Shown: positions 7,110 through 17,106 of the stretch, one piece after another
Layout of the letters: every line of letters begins with the position of its first letter
Numbering within the stretch: the stretch's first letter is position 1
NCBI GenBank assembly: GCA_022510745.1
Contig: JAFLSY010000002.1
Location: 1-64,000, forward strand
Length of the DNA: 64,000 nt
Direction of reading: 5' to 3'
Source of the DNA: Lachnospiraceae bacterium
GTDB lineage: Bacteria > Bacillota > Clostridia > Lachnospirales > Lachnospiraceae
Program-made: the position numbers and the translations under genes
The notes under the pieces: generated by a model
Databases searched by the model: none
Seen by the model: only the letters and a program-made list of their open reading frames with translations
What the model was told of the DNA's origin: nothing

Positions 7110-9278
7110 TTGAGTAAGGAAAGAGAATCCGTTAAAAAAGCTAACAAAAGCGAAATAAAAACCAAGCGGAAATTTACCATCAGAATGCAGAAAAAGCTGT
7201 TGGTTCTTTTCGGCTTGTTTTTATTGGTATTTATCGGGCTGGGAGCAAGACTTTTCTGGATAGGCCGTGAAAAAGGAGAACAGTACAGCAGACAGGTATT
7301 ATCTCAACAGAGGTATGACAGCGTTACGCTGCCCTTTAGAAGGGGAGATATCTTGGACTGCAACGGGACCAGCCTGGCAGTCAGCGAAAAAGTATATAAT
7401 CTTGTCATAGATTCCAATGTTATGTTGAGCAGGGAGACTTATTTAGAACCTACACTTGCGGCACTGGGAAGCTGTTTTCCGCAGCTGGATATGGCGGCTA
7501 TCAGAACTTATATCACGGAGCATCCCTCCAGCCGTTATTACGTGCCATTAAAAAGGCTGACCTACATGGAAATCAGTGCCTTTAAGGTGATGCAGAATGA
7601 CACGGCGAAGGACGATGAAGGAAATCCCGGACCGGGAAATTATATAAAGGGTGTCTGGTTTGAGGAGGAATACCAGAGAACTTATCCTAACGGAAGTCTC
7701 GCCTGTGACGTTCTCGGCTTTACTACCAGGGACGGCACGGGTATGTACGGTCTGGAAGAGTATTATAACGATACTTTAAACGGCACTACCGGTAGGGAAT
7801 ACGGATATTTAAACGGAGATTCCACGCTGGAGAGAACTACAAAACCTGCTGTGGACGGCTATACCCTTGTCAGTACAATAGATATCAATGTGCAGAGTAT
7901 TGTGGAACGGTACGTGATGGAGTATAACGAAGAATACACGAATCATTATACGGAGGGGCCCGGCGCAAGAAATATAGGGGTTATTATGATGGAAGTCCAT
8001 ACGGGCAATGTGCTTGCAATGGCCAGCTATCCCAATTTTGACTTAAACTCCCCGTATGATCTGAGTGCCTACTATACGCAGGAAGAAATTGATAATATGC
8101 GGGAAACGGATATTGATTCTTACTACGAAGCGCTGAATGCAATCTGGAGGAATTTCTGTATTTCCGATACTTATGAACCGGGTTCTACTTTTAAGCCTTT
8201 TACCGTGGCGATGGGATTGGAAACCGGAAAACTGAGTGCATATGATACTTTTTTGTGCGAAGGTTCTCTGACTGTGGTGGAAGGAGAAAATCCCATCCGC
8301 TGCCACAATCGAGTGGGAGACGGTACGGTGAGTCTGGAGAAGGCCATCGCTACCTCCTGTAACGTGGCGCTTATGAGAATGGCCTTTAGGATCGGTGCAC
8401 AAACCTTTGCGGAATATCAGCGGAATTTCAATTTCGGCTTGCGTACAAATGTGGATCTGGCAGGAGAAGCCAGAACCGCGGAACTGCTGCACAGTGCGGA
8501 GAACATGAGACTTACCGAACTGGCAACCGGTTCTTTTGGACAGGGCTTCAATGTTACCATGATTCAGATGATCACGGGCTTCTGTTCCCTGATCAACGGG
8601 GGATACTACTATGAACCCCATATGGTAAAGCAGATCTGCACCTCCAACGGAGCAGTGGTAGAGAATATAGAGCCCCGCGTGCTGCGCCAGACTGTTTCGG
8701 AGTCCACTTCCGATTTGATCAGGCAGTATTGTACGGCAGTGTGCGATCCGGATTATCCGGGCGCTACCGGAAAGAAGGCCAGACCTGCCGGTTATGTGAT
8801 TGGCGGTAAGACCGGTACAGCACAGACCCTGCCCAGAGGCAATGGAGAATATGTGGTATCTTTTATCGGTTTTGCTCCCGCCGACAATCCGCAGATCGCA
8901 ATTTATGTGGTTTTGGACCGTCCCAACATGAAGGACCAGAGTACCGGTACGGCAGAGGCGGCTATTATGGCCAGAAATATTTTAACCGAGGTACTTCCCT
9001 ATGAAGGTATCTTCATGACGGAAGAATTGTCTGAGACAGAACAGAGGGAATTAGAGCAGAAAAAATTGGAGGATACCAGAAGGTATACACAGGATATTCC
9101 CAGTGACGATACAGAAAATGATTCCAGAGAAAATGACCCTACAGTCCATATGCAGGCTCCTTGGATGGACTTTGCAAAAGACCCGGCAACCGGTTACTTG
9201 ATCGATCCGATCACGAATCAATTGCTGGATCCTGAGACAGGATACCCTGTAGAGGACAATTACGATCCGATTCAGTAA
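7110..9278 (+). CDS. Class B penicillin-binding protein (FtsI/PBP2-like)
   Basis: Septal D,D-transpeptidase crosslinking peptidoglycan. 722 residues: TM helix at about 30-48, dimerisation domain with the RRGDILDCNG motif (about 85-95), transpeptidase domain with active-site STFK in YEPGSTFKPF, SCN (SxN) and KTGT in GGKTGTAQ. There are no PASTA domains; instead the C-terminus ends in an acidic stretch and a repeat of DP-x-TG/TN-x-x-L/P units (ATGYLIDPITNQLLDPETG). TTG start. With the next gene it forms the two-PBP arrangement common in Clostridia, one usually vegetative and one sporulation-type; which is which is not certain here. Confidence 0.93.
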   Translation: MSKERESVKKANKSEIKTKRKFTIRMQKKLLVLFGLFLLVFIGLGARLFWIGREKGEQYSRQVLSQQRYDSVTLPFRRGDILDCNGTSLAVSEKVYNLVIDSNVMLSRETYLEPTLAALGSCFPQLDMAAIRTYITEHPSSRYYVPLKRLTYMEISAFKVMQNDTAKDDEGNPGPGNYIKGVWFEEEYQRTYPNGSLACDVLGFTTRDGTGMYGLEEYYNDTLNGTTGREYGYLNGDSTLERTTKPAVDGYTLVSTIDINVQSIVERYVMEYNEEYTNHYTEGPGARNIGVIMMEVHTGNVLAMASYPNFDLNSPYDLSAYYTQEEIDNMRETDIDSYYEALNAIWRNFCISDTYEPGSTFKPFTVAMGLETGKLSAYDTFLCEGSLTVVEGENPIRCHNRVGDGTVSLEKAIATSCNVALMRMAFRIGAQTFAEYQRNFNFGLRTNVDLAGEARTAELLHSAENMRLTELATGSFGQGFNVTMIQMITGFCSLINGGYYYEPHMVKQICTSNGAVVENIEPRVLRQTVSESTSDLIRQYCTAVCDPDYPGATGKKARPAGYVIGGKTGTAQTLPRGNGEYVVSFIGFAPADNPQIAIYVVLDRPNMKDQSTGTAEAAIMARNILTEVLPYEGIFMTEELSETEQRELEQKKLEDTRRYTQDIPSDDTENDSRENDPTVHMQAPWMDFAKDPATGYLIDPITNQLLDPETGYPVEDNYDPIQ

Positions 9279-9299
9279 AGCTGCGTCAGATAGAATCAT

Positions 9300-9349
9300 A
9301 ACCTCATAAAAAGGGGAATAGAGTATATCAATACCTTTTTTATGAGGTT
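9300..9349 (+). promoter_or_regulatory. Hairpin sequestering the ribosome site of the second PBP
   Basis: AACCTCATAAAAAGG (9300-9314) pairs with CCTTTTTTATGAGGTT (9334-9349) with one bulged T. The only plausible ribosome site for ATG 9353 is GAGG at 9344-9347, inside the 3' arm. The fold would block translation, and could also act as a weak terminator for the first PBP. Confidence 0.6.
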
Positions 9350-9352
9350 CTC

Positions 9353-11122
9353 ATGTTAGAGAGAGGAAACAGAACCTTTCACAGGAAAAAAATTACAGTT
9401 GTATTTTTTCTGTGTACCGCAATACTGTTTATACTGTTTCTGCGACTGGTCTATCTGATGATAGCCAAGGCGGATTACTATGGAGGGAAAGCGGTAGAAC
9501 TGCATGAAAGGGAGAGGAGCATTAAGGCTGCCAGGGGACGGATTATTGACTGCAACGGTCAAGTGATTGCTGATAATAAAACCGTTTGCACGATTTCCGT
9601 CATACACAGTCAGATCGAGGATCCGGAATTGGTGATCGAGGTGCTTTGCAGGGAGTTGTCCCTTTCGGAGGAATACGTCCGCAAGAGAGTGGAGAAATAT
9701 TCATCCATTGAACGTATCAGAAGCAATGTTGACAAAGAAGTCGGAGACAGGATCAGAGAGTATGACCTTGCAGGTGTCAAGGTGGATGAAGACTATAAAC
9801 GGTATTATCCCTACGGTTCTTTAGCCTCCAAGGTATTAGGATTTACCGGCAGTGATAATCAGGGGATTATCGGTCTGGAGGTCATTTACGAGGAATATCT
9901 GGAAGGAAAGCCCGGTACCATTCTCACAGTAACAGATGCCCAGGGCATAGAAGTGGAAGCGGCCGGAGAGAGCCGGATAGAGCCCGTAAGCGGCGGAGAT
10001 CTACATATCAGCATGGATATGAATATCCAGAGCTATGCGACGCAGTTGGCTTATCAGGCTATGGAAACCAAGGAAGCGCAAAGTGTTTCCATTATTGTGA
10101 TGAACCCCCAGAATGGGGAATTGCTGGCCATGGTAAATGTACCGGAGTTCGATTTAAATAATCCTTATGAACTGCCCGAAGCGGTTTCCGTCAGTGCAAA
10201 CGGAGAAGAACTTACGGCAGAGGAAAAGCAGAATTTGTTAAATGCCATGTGGCGTAACGGCTGCATCAATGATACCTATGAACCCGGTTCGACTTTTAAA
10301 ATTATTACGGCGGCTGCAGGATTGGAGTCCGGCGTGGTCACACCCGCAAGCACTTTTTCCTGCCCCGGTTTCATCGTGGTGGAGGACAGAAAGATTCGCT
10401 GCCATAAGGTGGGCGGACACGGAGCCGAAGATTTTGTATTAGCTACCATGAACTCCTGTAATCCTGTCTTTATTACGGTAGGACTGCGCATGGGACCGGA
10501 AATCTTTTACCGCTATTTTGAGCAGTTCGGTCTTTTGAAAAGGACCGGTGTGGACCTGCCTGGTGAAGCGGGTACCATCATGCATAGTTTGGAAAATATA
10601 GGTGATGTGGAATTGGCGACCATTTCTTTCGGCCAGTCCTTTCAGATAACGCCCATACAGCTATTGACGACTGCCGCATCCATTGTTAATGGCGGCAAGC
10701 GCGTCACGCCGCATTTCGGTGTGAAGATTACGGATACGGAGGGTAATCTGATCGAGACTCTGGAATATCCGGTAGAAGAGGGTATTGTATCCGAGGAAAC
10801 CTCTGCTACCATGCGGGAAATTCTGGAAAAGGTGGTGTCCGAGGGCGGTGGAAAAAATGCTTATATAGAGGGCGTCAGAATCGGCGGAAAGACGGCAACC
10901 AGCCAGACGCTTCCAAGAGGAAGCGGCCAGTATATTGCTTCCTTTATCGGCTTTGCACCGGCGGATGATCCTCAAGTAATTGCCATTGCCATCATTAACC
11001 GTCCGCAGGGTACCTACTATGGCGGACAGATAGCGGCGCCCATTGTACGCCAGCTTTTTGAAAATATTCTTCCTTATTTAGGTATTATGGACTATAATGG
11101 GGATGTTATAGAAGAAGAATAG
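9353..11122 (+). CDS. Class B penicillin-binding protein, SpoVD/FtsI type, with KTA motif
   Basis: Second transpeptidase of the cluster, 589 residues: TM helix at about 15-36, dimerisation domain with ARGRIIDCNG, transpeptidase domain with STFK in YEPGSTFKII, NSCN as SxN, and GGKTATSQ where the family has GGKTGT. The Gly-to-Ala change in the third catalytic motif is read directly from aagacggcaacc at about 10893-10904. The protein is otherwise intact, with the usual end near ENILPYLGI. Translation may be limited by the leader hairpin. It is shorter than the first PBP and lacks PASTA domains. Confidence 0.92.
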   Translation: MLERGNRTFHRKKITVVFFLCTAILFILFLRLVYLMIAKADYYGGKAVELHERERSIKAARGRIIDCNGQVIADNKTVCTISVIHSQIEDPELVIEVLCRELSLSEEYVRKRVEKYSSIERIRSNVDKEVGDRIREYDLAGVKVDEDYKRYYPYGSLASKVLGFTGSDNQGIIGLEVIYEEYLEGKPGTILTVTDAQGIEVEAAGESRIEPVSGGDLHISMDMNIQSYATQLAYQAMETKEAQSVSIIVMNPQNGELLAMVNVPEFDLNNPYELPEAVSVSANGEELTAEEKQNLLNAMWRNGCINDTYEPGSTFKIITAAAGLESGVVTPASTFSCPGFIVVEDRKIRCHKVGGHGAEDFVLATMNSCNPVFITVGLRMGPEIFYRYFEQFGLLKRTGVDLPGEAGTIMHSLENIGDVELATISFGQSFQITPIQLLTTAASIVNGGKRVTPHFGVKITDTEGNLIETLEYPVEEGIVSEETSATMREILEKVVSEGGGKNAYIEGVRIGGKTATSQTLPRGSGQYIASFIGFAPADDPQVIAIAIINRPQGTYYGGQIAAPIVRQLFENILPYLGIMDYNGDVIEEE

Positions 11123-11134
11123 GAGCAGATAAAT

Positions 11135-12493
11135 ATGGAGTTGAAAAATAAGCGGGCTTTGATCATCGGTTCCGGAAAAAGCGGAATTGCGGCGGTCACG
11201 CTTTTGCAGGAAGCAGGGGCAGATCCGGTACTCTATGACAGCAATGAAAAGCTGGAAGTGGAGGAAATACGGAAAAAAATCACCTCTGCGGGCGATATGG
11301 AAATATATACGGGAAGTCTGCCGGAGGCAGTGGAATCGAGTACGGAGCTGCTTATCTTAAGCCCTGGTGTACCTGTGGATACGCCGTTTGTTGAAGGGTT
11401 TCGTAAAAGGCAGATACCGATCATCGGGGAAATAGAATTGGGCTATCTGTTGGAGAGGGGACGTGTGGTTGCCATTACCGGTACCAACGGAAAAACCACC
11501 ACGACCACGTTGGTGGGAGAAATCATGAAAGCCCATTTTAATAAGGTCTTTGTGGTGGGAAACATCGGAAATCCTTATACCTTAGAGGCTTCCAAAACGG
11601 ATGGGAATTCCGTGACTGTAGCGGAAATCAGTAGTTTTCAGTTGGAAACTGTGGATACGTTCCATCCTGCGGTGTCCGCAATCCTCAATATTACGCCCGA
11701 CCATTTAAACCGCCACCATACCATGGAAAATTATGTAGCGGCAAAGGAAGCCATAGCCGGCAGACAGACAAAAGCCGAAGTTTGTGTACTGAATTATGAG
11801 GATGAATATCTGCGGGATTTTGCTAAGAGATGTCCGGCAAAGGTGATTTTTTTCTCTTCGGTACAGACATTGGAAGAAGGCTTTTACCAAGAAGGAGATC
11901 ATATTTACAGGGCAGAGAACGGAAATAGGAAACAGATCTTGAATATTCATACGGATATGAATCTGGTAGGGCAGTGCAATGTGGAAAATGTCATGGCGGC
12001 GTTAGCGATTGCGGAGAGCATGCAGGTACCTTTGGAGGTGACGCTCGCTGTGATCAAAGAGTTCAAAGCCGTAGAGCACCGAATAGAATACGTGGCTGAA
12101 AAAGACGGCGTGGTCTATTACAATGATTCTAAAGGCACCAACCCGGATGCGGCTATTCAGGGAATCCGTGCCATGTCTCGTCCGACGGTATTGATTGGCG
12201 GCGGTTATGACAAGGGCAGCGAGTATGACGAATGGATCGAAGCTTTTGGCGGTAAAGTAAAATGTTTGGTGCTTTTAGGGCAGACGAGGGAGAAGATTGC
12301 GGAGTGTGCGAAAAAACACGGTTTTACTGCAATCAGGATGGCGGACAGCTTTGAGGAAGCATTCCGCATCTGTACGGAAACAGCAGAAAGCGGCGATGCA
12401 GTGTTACTCTCACCGGCCTGTGCCAGCTGGGGAATGTTTTCAAACTATGAGGAAAGAGGACGCATTTTTAAAGAGTATGTGAATGCTCTGTAA
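11135..12493 (+). CDS. murD: UDP-N-acetylmuramoylalanine--D-glutamate ligase
   Basis: Adds D-Glu to UDP-MurNAc-L-Ala in cytoplasmic peptidoglycan precursor synthesis. 452 residues: N-terminal Rossmann domain (GSGKSGIAA at 12-20), ATP-binding GTNGKTTTTTL near 118, NITPDHLNRH near 188, and C-terminal domain with YYNDSKGTNPDA and SPACASWGMF. AGGAG precedes the ATG; the gene starts 12 bases after the PBP. mraY and murF, which usually sit here, are absent. Confidence 0.97.
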   Translation: MELKNKRALIIGSGKSGIAAVTLLQEAGADPVLYDSNEKLEVEEIRKKITSAGDMEIYTGSLPEAVESSTELLILSPGVPVDTPFVEGFRKRQIPIIGEIELGYLLERGRVVAITGTNGKTTTTTLVGEIMKAHFNKVFVVGNIGNPYTLEASKTDGNSVTVAEISSFQLETVDTFHPAVSAILNITPDHLNRHHTMENYVAAKEAIAGRQTKAEVCVLNYEDEYLRDFAKRCPAKVIFFSSVQTLEEGFYQEGDHIYRAENGNRKQILNIHTDMNLVGQCNVENVMAALAIAESMQVPLEVTLAVIKEFKAVEHRIEYVAEKDGVVYYNDSKGTNPDAAIQGIRAMSRPTVLIGGGYDKGSEYDEWIEAFGGKVKCLVLLGQTREKIAECAKKHGFTAIRMADSFEEAFRICTETAESGDAVLLSPACASWGMFSNYEERGRIFKEYVNAL

Positions 12494-12506
12494 AAGGAGT
12501 GAAAAC

Positions 12507-13658
12507 GTGGCTAATAGAAAAAAACGACAAGGACAAAACGAATATTTCTTTGACTACAGCCTGCTGTTCATCGTGTTGTTTTTACTGGGCTTCGGTCTGG
12601 TAATGCTGTATTCTACCAGTTCTTATGAAGCGGCCCAGAAATACGGCAGCTCTACATATTATTTGATGAAGCAGCTGCGTGCCACTATTTTGGGATTGGC
12701 AGGCATGATGATAGTGGCCAATATTCCCTATCATTTTTGGGAAAAATTCTATGGCTTCGGTTATCTGATATCATTAGTGCTGTTAGCTTTGATCATACCC
12801 TTTGGATATGAATCGGGCGGTGCAAAAAGGTGGTTCCGTATCGCGGGTCTGTCCATACAGCCATCCGAAATCGCTAAGCTGTGTATGATCCTGTTTCTGG
12901 CGGTTATGATCTGCAAAATGGGAAAGAGCATACGAAGTTGGAAGGGTTTTGCAGCTCTGATGCTGCTGCCTATGCCCATTGTCCTCATGGTGTGGAAGAT
13001 AACCTCTAATTTGAGCTCCGCTATCATTATTTTGGGAATTGCAGCCCTGATGGTATTTGTAGCAAGTCCCGACTATAAGAAATTTGTTCTGTTAGGTGCG
13101 GCCGGTATAGCCGGTGTGGCACTGATCGTCTTTGTGATTGTCAATATGGCCAATGCAGATGGGCTGAATTACCGTGGTGAGCGTGTGCTTGCCTGGCTGA
13201 ATCCGGAGGCATATGTCAGCGATACGGGGTATCAGACCCTGCAGGCCCTCTATGCCATCGGTTCCGGTGGTATCTGGGGAAAGGGGCTGGGACTGAGTAT
13301 GCAGAAACTGGGCTTTATTCCCGAGGCGCAGAACGATATGATCTTTTCCATCATCTGTGAAGAACTCGGACTTTTCGGAGCGGTGGCGATTATGTTGATG
13401 TTTGTCATGCTCATCTGGCGGCTCATGGTCATTGCCAATAATGCGCCGGATTTGTTCGGTGCACTGTTAGTGGTGGGCGTTATGGGACATATGGCGATAC
13501 AGGTGATCTTAAATATCGCGGTGGTAACGAATACCATTCCCAATACGGGTATTTCCCTTCCCTTTATCAGCTACGGCGGTACGGCGGTACTGTTCCAGTT
13601 AGCGGAAATCGGGCTGGTTTTAAACGTGGCAAAACGGATACAGCTTAAAGAAGTGTAG
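12507..13658 (+). CDS. ftsW: Peptidoglycan polymerase FtsW (SEDS family)
   Basis: Lipid II polymerising glycosyltransferase of the divisome. 383 residues from GTG 12507, which follows AAAGGAG by 7 bases; an upstream ATG inside murD is less likely. Ten hydrophobic helices, the SEDS signatures GGAKRW and QPSEIAKL, the large extracytoplasmic loop with YQTLQALYAIGSGG, and the C-terminal NTGISLPFISYGG. Pairs functionally with the neighbouring class B PBP. Confidence 0.95.
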   Translation: MANRKKRQGQNEYFFDYSLLFIVLFLLGFGLVMLYSTSSYEAAQKYGSSTYYLMKQLRATILGLAGMMIVANIPYHFWEKFYGFGYLISLVLLALIIPFGYESGGAKRWFRIAGLSIQPSEIAKLCMILFLAVMICKMGKSIRSWKGFAALMLLPMPIVLMVWKITSNLSSAIIILGIAALMVFVASPDYKKFVLLGAAGIAGVALIVFVIVNMANADGLNYRGERVLAWLNPEAYVSDTGYQTLQALYAIGSGGIWGKGLGLSMQKLGFIPEAQNDMIFSIICEELGLFGAVAIMLMFVMLIWRLMVIANNAPDLFGALLVVGVMGHMAIQVILNIAVVTNTIPNTGISLPFISYGGTAVLFQLAEIGLVLNVAKRIQLKEV

Positions 13659-13735
13659 TATTTGGGCCTTAGAACATCTCCTCCCGCTGTGCATAAGATA
13701 AAATATATTTTCTTCTTGTGTGCAGGAGGCATGTG

Positions 13736-15004
13736 TTGGATTCTGTTTATATCCGCGGCGGCATTGCCCTGCAGGGGCAGGTCAGCATACAGGGTTCTAA
13801 AAATGCGGTACTGCCGGTTTTGGCGGCAACTTTGCTTGCAGAGGGAACCAGCGTGATTGAGAATTGCCCCAGATTGGCAGATGTATACCATATGCAGACA
13901 CTACTGCAGAGCCTTGGCTGCAGTGTGACCAGAGACAAAAAGAAACTCAGGGTGAATACAGAAGGAATGAGCAGGCTGCAGGCCTTTTCCGGAGAGATGC
14001 CGAAGGACGCGGTGGAAAGTATGCGTTCTTCTATTATTCTTTTGGGTCCCTTGCTTAATAAAATCGGAGAAGTGGAGCTTGCGTATCCGGGTGGATGTGT
14101 GATCGGAGAGCGGCCCATTGATATTCATGTAGAAGCCTTAAAGCAGCTGCATGTAAGCTTTGAGGAAAAATCTTATGGTCTTCATGCTTGTACGGAAGGT
14201 TTGCAAGGGGCGGATATTACCCTGCCTTTTCCCAGTGTGGGCGCTACGGAAAATGTGTTGTTAGCGGCAGTGGGAGCCAGTGGGACCACCATCATACGAG
14301 GTGCGGCCAGAGAACCGGAGATTGTTACGCTTTGCGGCTTTTTAAGTGCCTGTGGAGCTGATATTACCGGTGGAGGAAGTACAACAATTATTATACAGGG
14401 TAGAAAGAGACTCTGTGCAGCCGATTTTGCCATTCCGGGGGACAGGATCGTAGCAGGGACCTATCTGTGTGCCTGTCTGGCGGCAGGCGGTGAGGTACTG
14501 CTGATGGAAGCTCCCGTGGAGCAGATGCAGGCCGTAAAAAGGGTAACAGAGGCTATGGGGGCTGTTTGGCAGGAAACGGACAAGGGTCTTTATATACAGA
14601 GGGGAGAGCGGCTGAAAGCGCCGGATAAGCTGGTAACAGCGCCTTTTCCGGGTTTCCCGACGGATATGCAGTCTTTGTTTCTGCCGGTATTAGCTTTGGC
14701 AGAGGGCAGCTGCAGGGTAGAGGAAAACATCTTTGAGAATCGGTTTCATATCATCCCCGATTTGAATGCCATGGGCGCCGGGATAGAGCAGATAGATGCA
14801 AAAACCGCCAGAGTGAAAGGCGTGGAACAACTTAATGGTGCCAGAGTGGAAGCCAAAGAGCTAAGGGGCGGTGCGGCCTTGGTCATTGCCGGCGCTGCCG
14901 CCAGAGGGGAGACCATTGTAGATGGATGCGGATATATTGAACGCGGATATGAAAACATCTGCAGGGATTTAAGAGAATTAGGAGTGCGTATTTACGGTGT
15001 ATAG
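13736..15004 (+). CDS. murA: UDP-N-acetylglucosamine 1-carboxyvinyltransferase
   Basis: First committed step of peptidoglycan synthesis, enolpyruvyl transfer to UDP-GlcNAc. About 422 residues with the EPSP-synthase-like repeated fold: QGSKNAVLP near the N-terminus, the loop PGGCVIGERPIDIH containing the catalytic Cys that fosfomycin alkylates, and FPTDMQSLFLPV. Three starts are possible; TTG 13736 is 6 bases from AGGAGG (13724-13729), whereas GTG 13733 is too close. It is separated from ftsW by 77 bases. Confidence 0.95.
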   Translation: MDSVYIRGGIALQGQVSIQGSKNAVLPVLAATLLAEGTSVIENCPRLADVYHMQTLLQSLGCSVTRDKKKLRVNTEGMSRLQAFSGEMPKDAVESMRSSIILLGPLLNKIGEVELAYPGGCVIGERPIDIHVEALKQLHVSFEEKSYGLHACTEGLQGADITLPFPSVGATENVLLAAVGASGTTIIRGAAREPEIVTLCGFLSACGADITGGGSTTIIIQGRKRLCAADFAIPGDRIVAGTYLCACLAAGGEVLLMEAPVEQMQAVKRVTEAMGAVWQETDKGLYIQRGERLKAPDKLVTAPFPGFPTDMQSLFLPVLALAEGSCRVEENIFENRFHIIPDLNAMGAGIEQIDAKTARVKGVEQLNGARVEAKELRGGAALVIAGAAARGETIVDGCGYIERGYENICRDLRELGVRIYGV

Positions 15005-15746
15005 GTTTGAGAGAAACACAAGCAGCTTATGGAAAAAAATAAAAGTTCTTCTGACATTGGCGGTTGTCGCGGCATTGCTGGGTGGCTTGTACTATTTTTT
15101 ACAGACCCGCACCGTAACAACCGTCTATGTAGAGGGCAATATGCATTATACCAGGGAAGAAATAGAGAATATGGTCTTTGACGGACCTCTGTCCCACAAT
15201 TCTCTTTATCTTTCATTGGTTTACAGAGACAAACAGATTACGGATGTCCCCTTTATTGCTTCCATGAATGTACAGGTGCTTTCTCCCGATACGGTGAAGA
15301 TAGAAGTGTATGAGAAATCTCTGGCAGGCTATGTGGAGTATCTGGGACGATATATCTATTTCGATAAGGATGGAACCGTGGTGGAAAGCTCTGATATTAA
15401 AACGGCGGGAGTACCGCAGATAACGGGGCTTTCCTTTGACCACATGGTAATTAATGAGCCTCTTCCGGTGGAGGATACGGAGGTATTTTATCGGATATTG
15501 ACCGTGACGCAGGCCCTGACAAAATACTCGCTTACGGTAGACCGCATCTATTTCAGCTCTTCTGAGCGCATGACGCTGTATTTTGGGGATGTTAAAATTA
15601 TTTTCGGAACGGACGAGCTTTTGGATGAGAAGATGGGATTGATCCAAAGCCTGCTTCCGGAGTTAGAAGGAAAGGCAGGGAGTATGTCCTTGGAGAATTA
15701 TGACGGCAGCTCCAATTTCAGGCCCATTTTTAAACCGGACACGTAA
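14997..15746 (+). CDS. ftsQ: Cell division protein FtsQ/DivIB
   Basis: Divisome membrane protein, 249 residues: basic cytoplasmic end, one TM helix (about 16-36), POTRA domain beginning TVYVEGNMHYTREEIENMV, then the beta domain (YIYFDKDGTVVESS). It overlaps murA by 8 bases, starting at GTG 14997, so translation is coupled. The family is called DivIB in Bacillus; the name depends on convention. Confidence 0.88.
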   Translation: MYRFERNTSSLWKKIKVLLTLAVVAALLGGLYYFLQTRTVTTVYVEGNMHYTREEIENMVFDGPLSHNSLYLSLVYRDKQITDVPFIASMNVQVLSPDTVKIEVYEKSLAGYVEYLGRYIYFDKDGTVVESSDIKTAGVPQITGLSFDHMVINEPLPVEDTEVFYRILTVTQALTKYSLTVDRIYFSSSERMTLYFGDVKIIFGTDELLDEKMGLIQSLLPELEGKAGSMSLENYDGSSNFRPIFKPDT

Positions 15747-15781
15747 TCTGCAAAAAACATTCCCGGAATTGAAAAAATATG

Positions 15782-15810
15782 TTGATAAATTCAAAAAATA
15801 ATTATATGAT
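15782..15810 (+). promoter_or_regulatory. Promoter of ftsZ
   Basis: TTGATA (15782-15787), 17-base spacer, TATGAT (15805-15810), in the gap between ftsQ and ftsZ. It gives ftsZ its own vegetative promoter. Confidence 0.78.
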
Positions 15811-15851
15811 ATTCTATATGGAGTTTATTTGGAAATAAGGAGGACGCACCC

Positions 15852-17036
15852 TTGTTAGAAATTAAGACGAATGATGCTGAATCTGCTGCAAGAATCATCG
15901 TAGTCGGTGTGGGCGGCGCAGGTAATAACGCTGTAAATAGAATGGTTGACGAAAATATCAGTGGGGTAGAGTTTATCGGTGTCAATACCGATAAGCAGGC
16001 ATTGCAGCTCTGCAAGGCCCCTAAGCTGATTCAGATAGGAGAAAAGCTGACTAAGGGACTGGGCGCAGGCGCTAAGCCTGAAATCGGTCAGAAGGCAGCT
16101 GAGGAAAGCACTGAAGATATTGAGAGCGCGCTGAAAGGTGCGGATATGGTTTTTGTAACCTGCGGTATGGGCGGCGGTACCGGAACCGGTGCAGCGCCTG
16201 TTGTAGCCAAGATTGCCAAGGATTTAGGTATTCTCACCGTAGGTGTGGTTACCAAACCTTTCCGTTTTGAAGCAAAGGCGCGCATGACCAATGCATTGAT
16301 CGGTATTGACAATATCAAAGGGAATGTAGATACTTTGATCGTCATTCCCAATGACAAGCTTTTAGAGATAGTGGACAAGCGTACCACTATGCCCGAGGCA
16401 CTTAAAAAAGCGGATGAAGTATTGCAGCAGGCCGTGCAGGGCATTACGGATCTGATCAATGTACCCGCAGTTATCAATCTGGACTTTGCGGATGTACAGA
16501 CTGTTATGAAGGACAAGGGCGTTGCCCATATCGGTATCGGTATCGGTAAGGGTGATGATAAGGCATTGGAAGCAGTGAAGATGGCAGTGGAGAGCCCTCT
16601 GTTAGAAACTACCATCAACGGAGCAACCCATGTGATCATCAATGTATCCGGCGATATTACCTTAAACGATGCTTCGGAGGCTTCCGATTATGTAAGAGAG
16701 TTGACCGGAGATGATGTCAATGTTATCTTCGGTGCGATGTATGATGCTTCCAAGACGGATACTTGTACCATTACGGTTATTGCAACCGGTCTTGAAACGC
16801 AGGAAAGCAGAACGAAGGGAAGTGCATATATTCCTTCTTATACGGCCTCCAATCGTTTTATCCAGCCTGCTTCTTATCAGTCAAGCATGGCGGATAGCGC
16901 ACTGAAGCGTTCTACCGATGAGCAGAATGTCGTAAAGCCCACGCTGGACGGTATTTCAAAACCTACGGACCTCCGCTCCTCAGTAGTGGAGAAGTCCTTA
17001 AAGATTCCCGATTTCCTGCAGCGGGGTAATAAATAA
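15852..17036 (+). CDS. ftsZ: Cell division GTPase FtsZ
   Basis: Tubulin homologue forming the Z ring. 394 residues from TTG 15852 behind a strong AAGGAGGA site. Tubulin signature [10 protein letters not shown] near 103-112, nucleotide contacts [13 protein letters not shown] near 18-30 and [18 protein letters not shown], and the C-terminal tail peptide [11 protein letters not shown] that binds partner proteins. No ftsA precedes it, as is common in this family; SepF or another anchor would be needed from elsewhere. Confidence 0.98.
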   Translation: MLEIKTNDAESAARIIVVGVGGAGNNAVNRMVDENISGVEFIGVNTDKQALQLCKAPKLIQIGEKLTKGLGAGAKPEIGQKAAEESTEDIESALKGADMVFVTCGMGGGTGTGAAPVVAKIAKDLGILTVGVVTKPFRFEAKARMTNALIGIDNIKGNVDTLIVIPNDKLLEIVDKRTTMPEALKKADEVLQQAVQGITDLINVPAVINLDFADVQTVMKDKGVAHIGIGIGKGDDKALEAVKMAVESPLLETTINGATHVIINVSGDITLNDASEASDYVRELTGDDVNVIFGAMYDASKTDTCTITVIATGLETQESRTKGSAYIPSYTASNRFIQPASYQSSMADSALKRSTDEQNVVKPTLDGISKPTDLRSSVVEKSLKIPDFLQRGNK

Positions 17037-17059
17037 TATTAGATATACATATGCGAGTG

Positions 17060-17086
17060 AGGACAGTCGAAAGGCTGTCCTTTTTA
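17060..17086 (+). terminator. Terminator after ftsZ
   Basis: AGGACAG (17060-17066) and CTGTCCT (17075-17081) with loop TCGAAAGG, followed by TTTTTAT. Confidence 0.88.
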
Positions 17087-17106
17087 TATATCATAGAAAT
17101 GTTCTC

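Noticed and set aside
8043..8621. 192-codon open frame on the minus strand
   Set aside because: Antisense to the first PBP transpeptidase domain; no ribosome site or homology.
16088..16642. 184-codon open frame on the minus strand
   Set aside because: Antisense to ftsZ; Ser/Thr/Pro-rich shadow translation.
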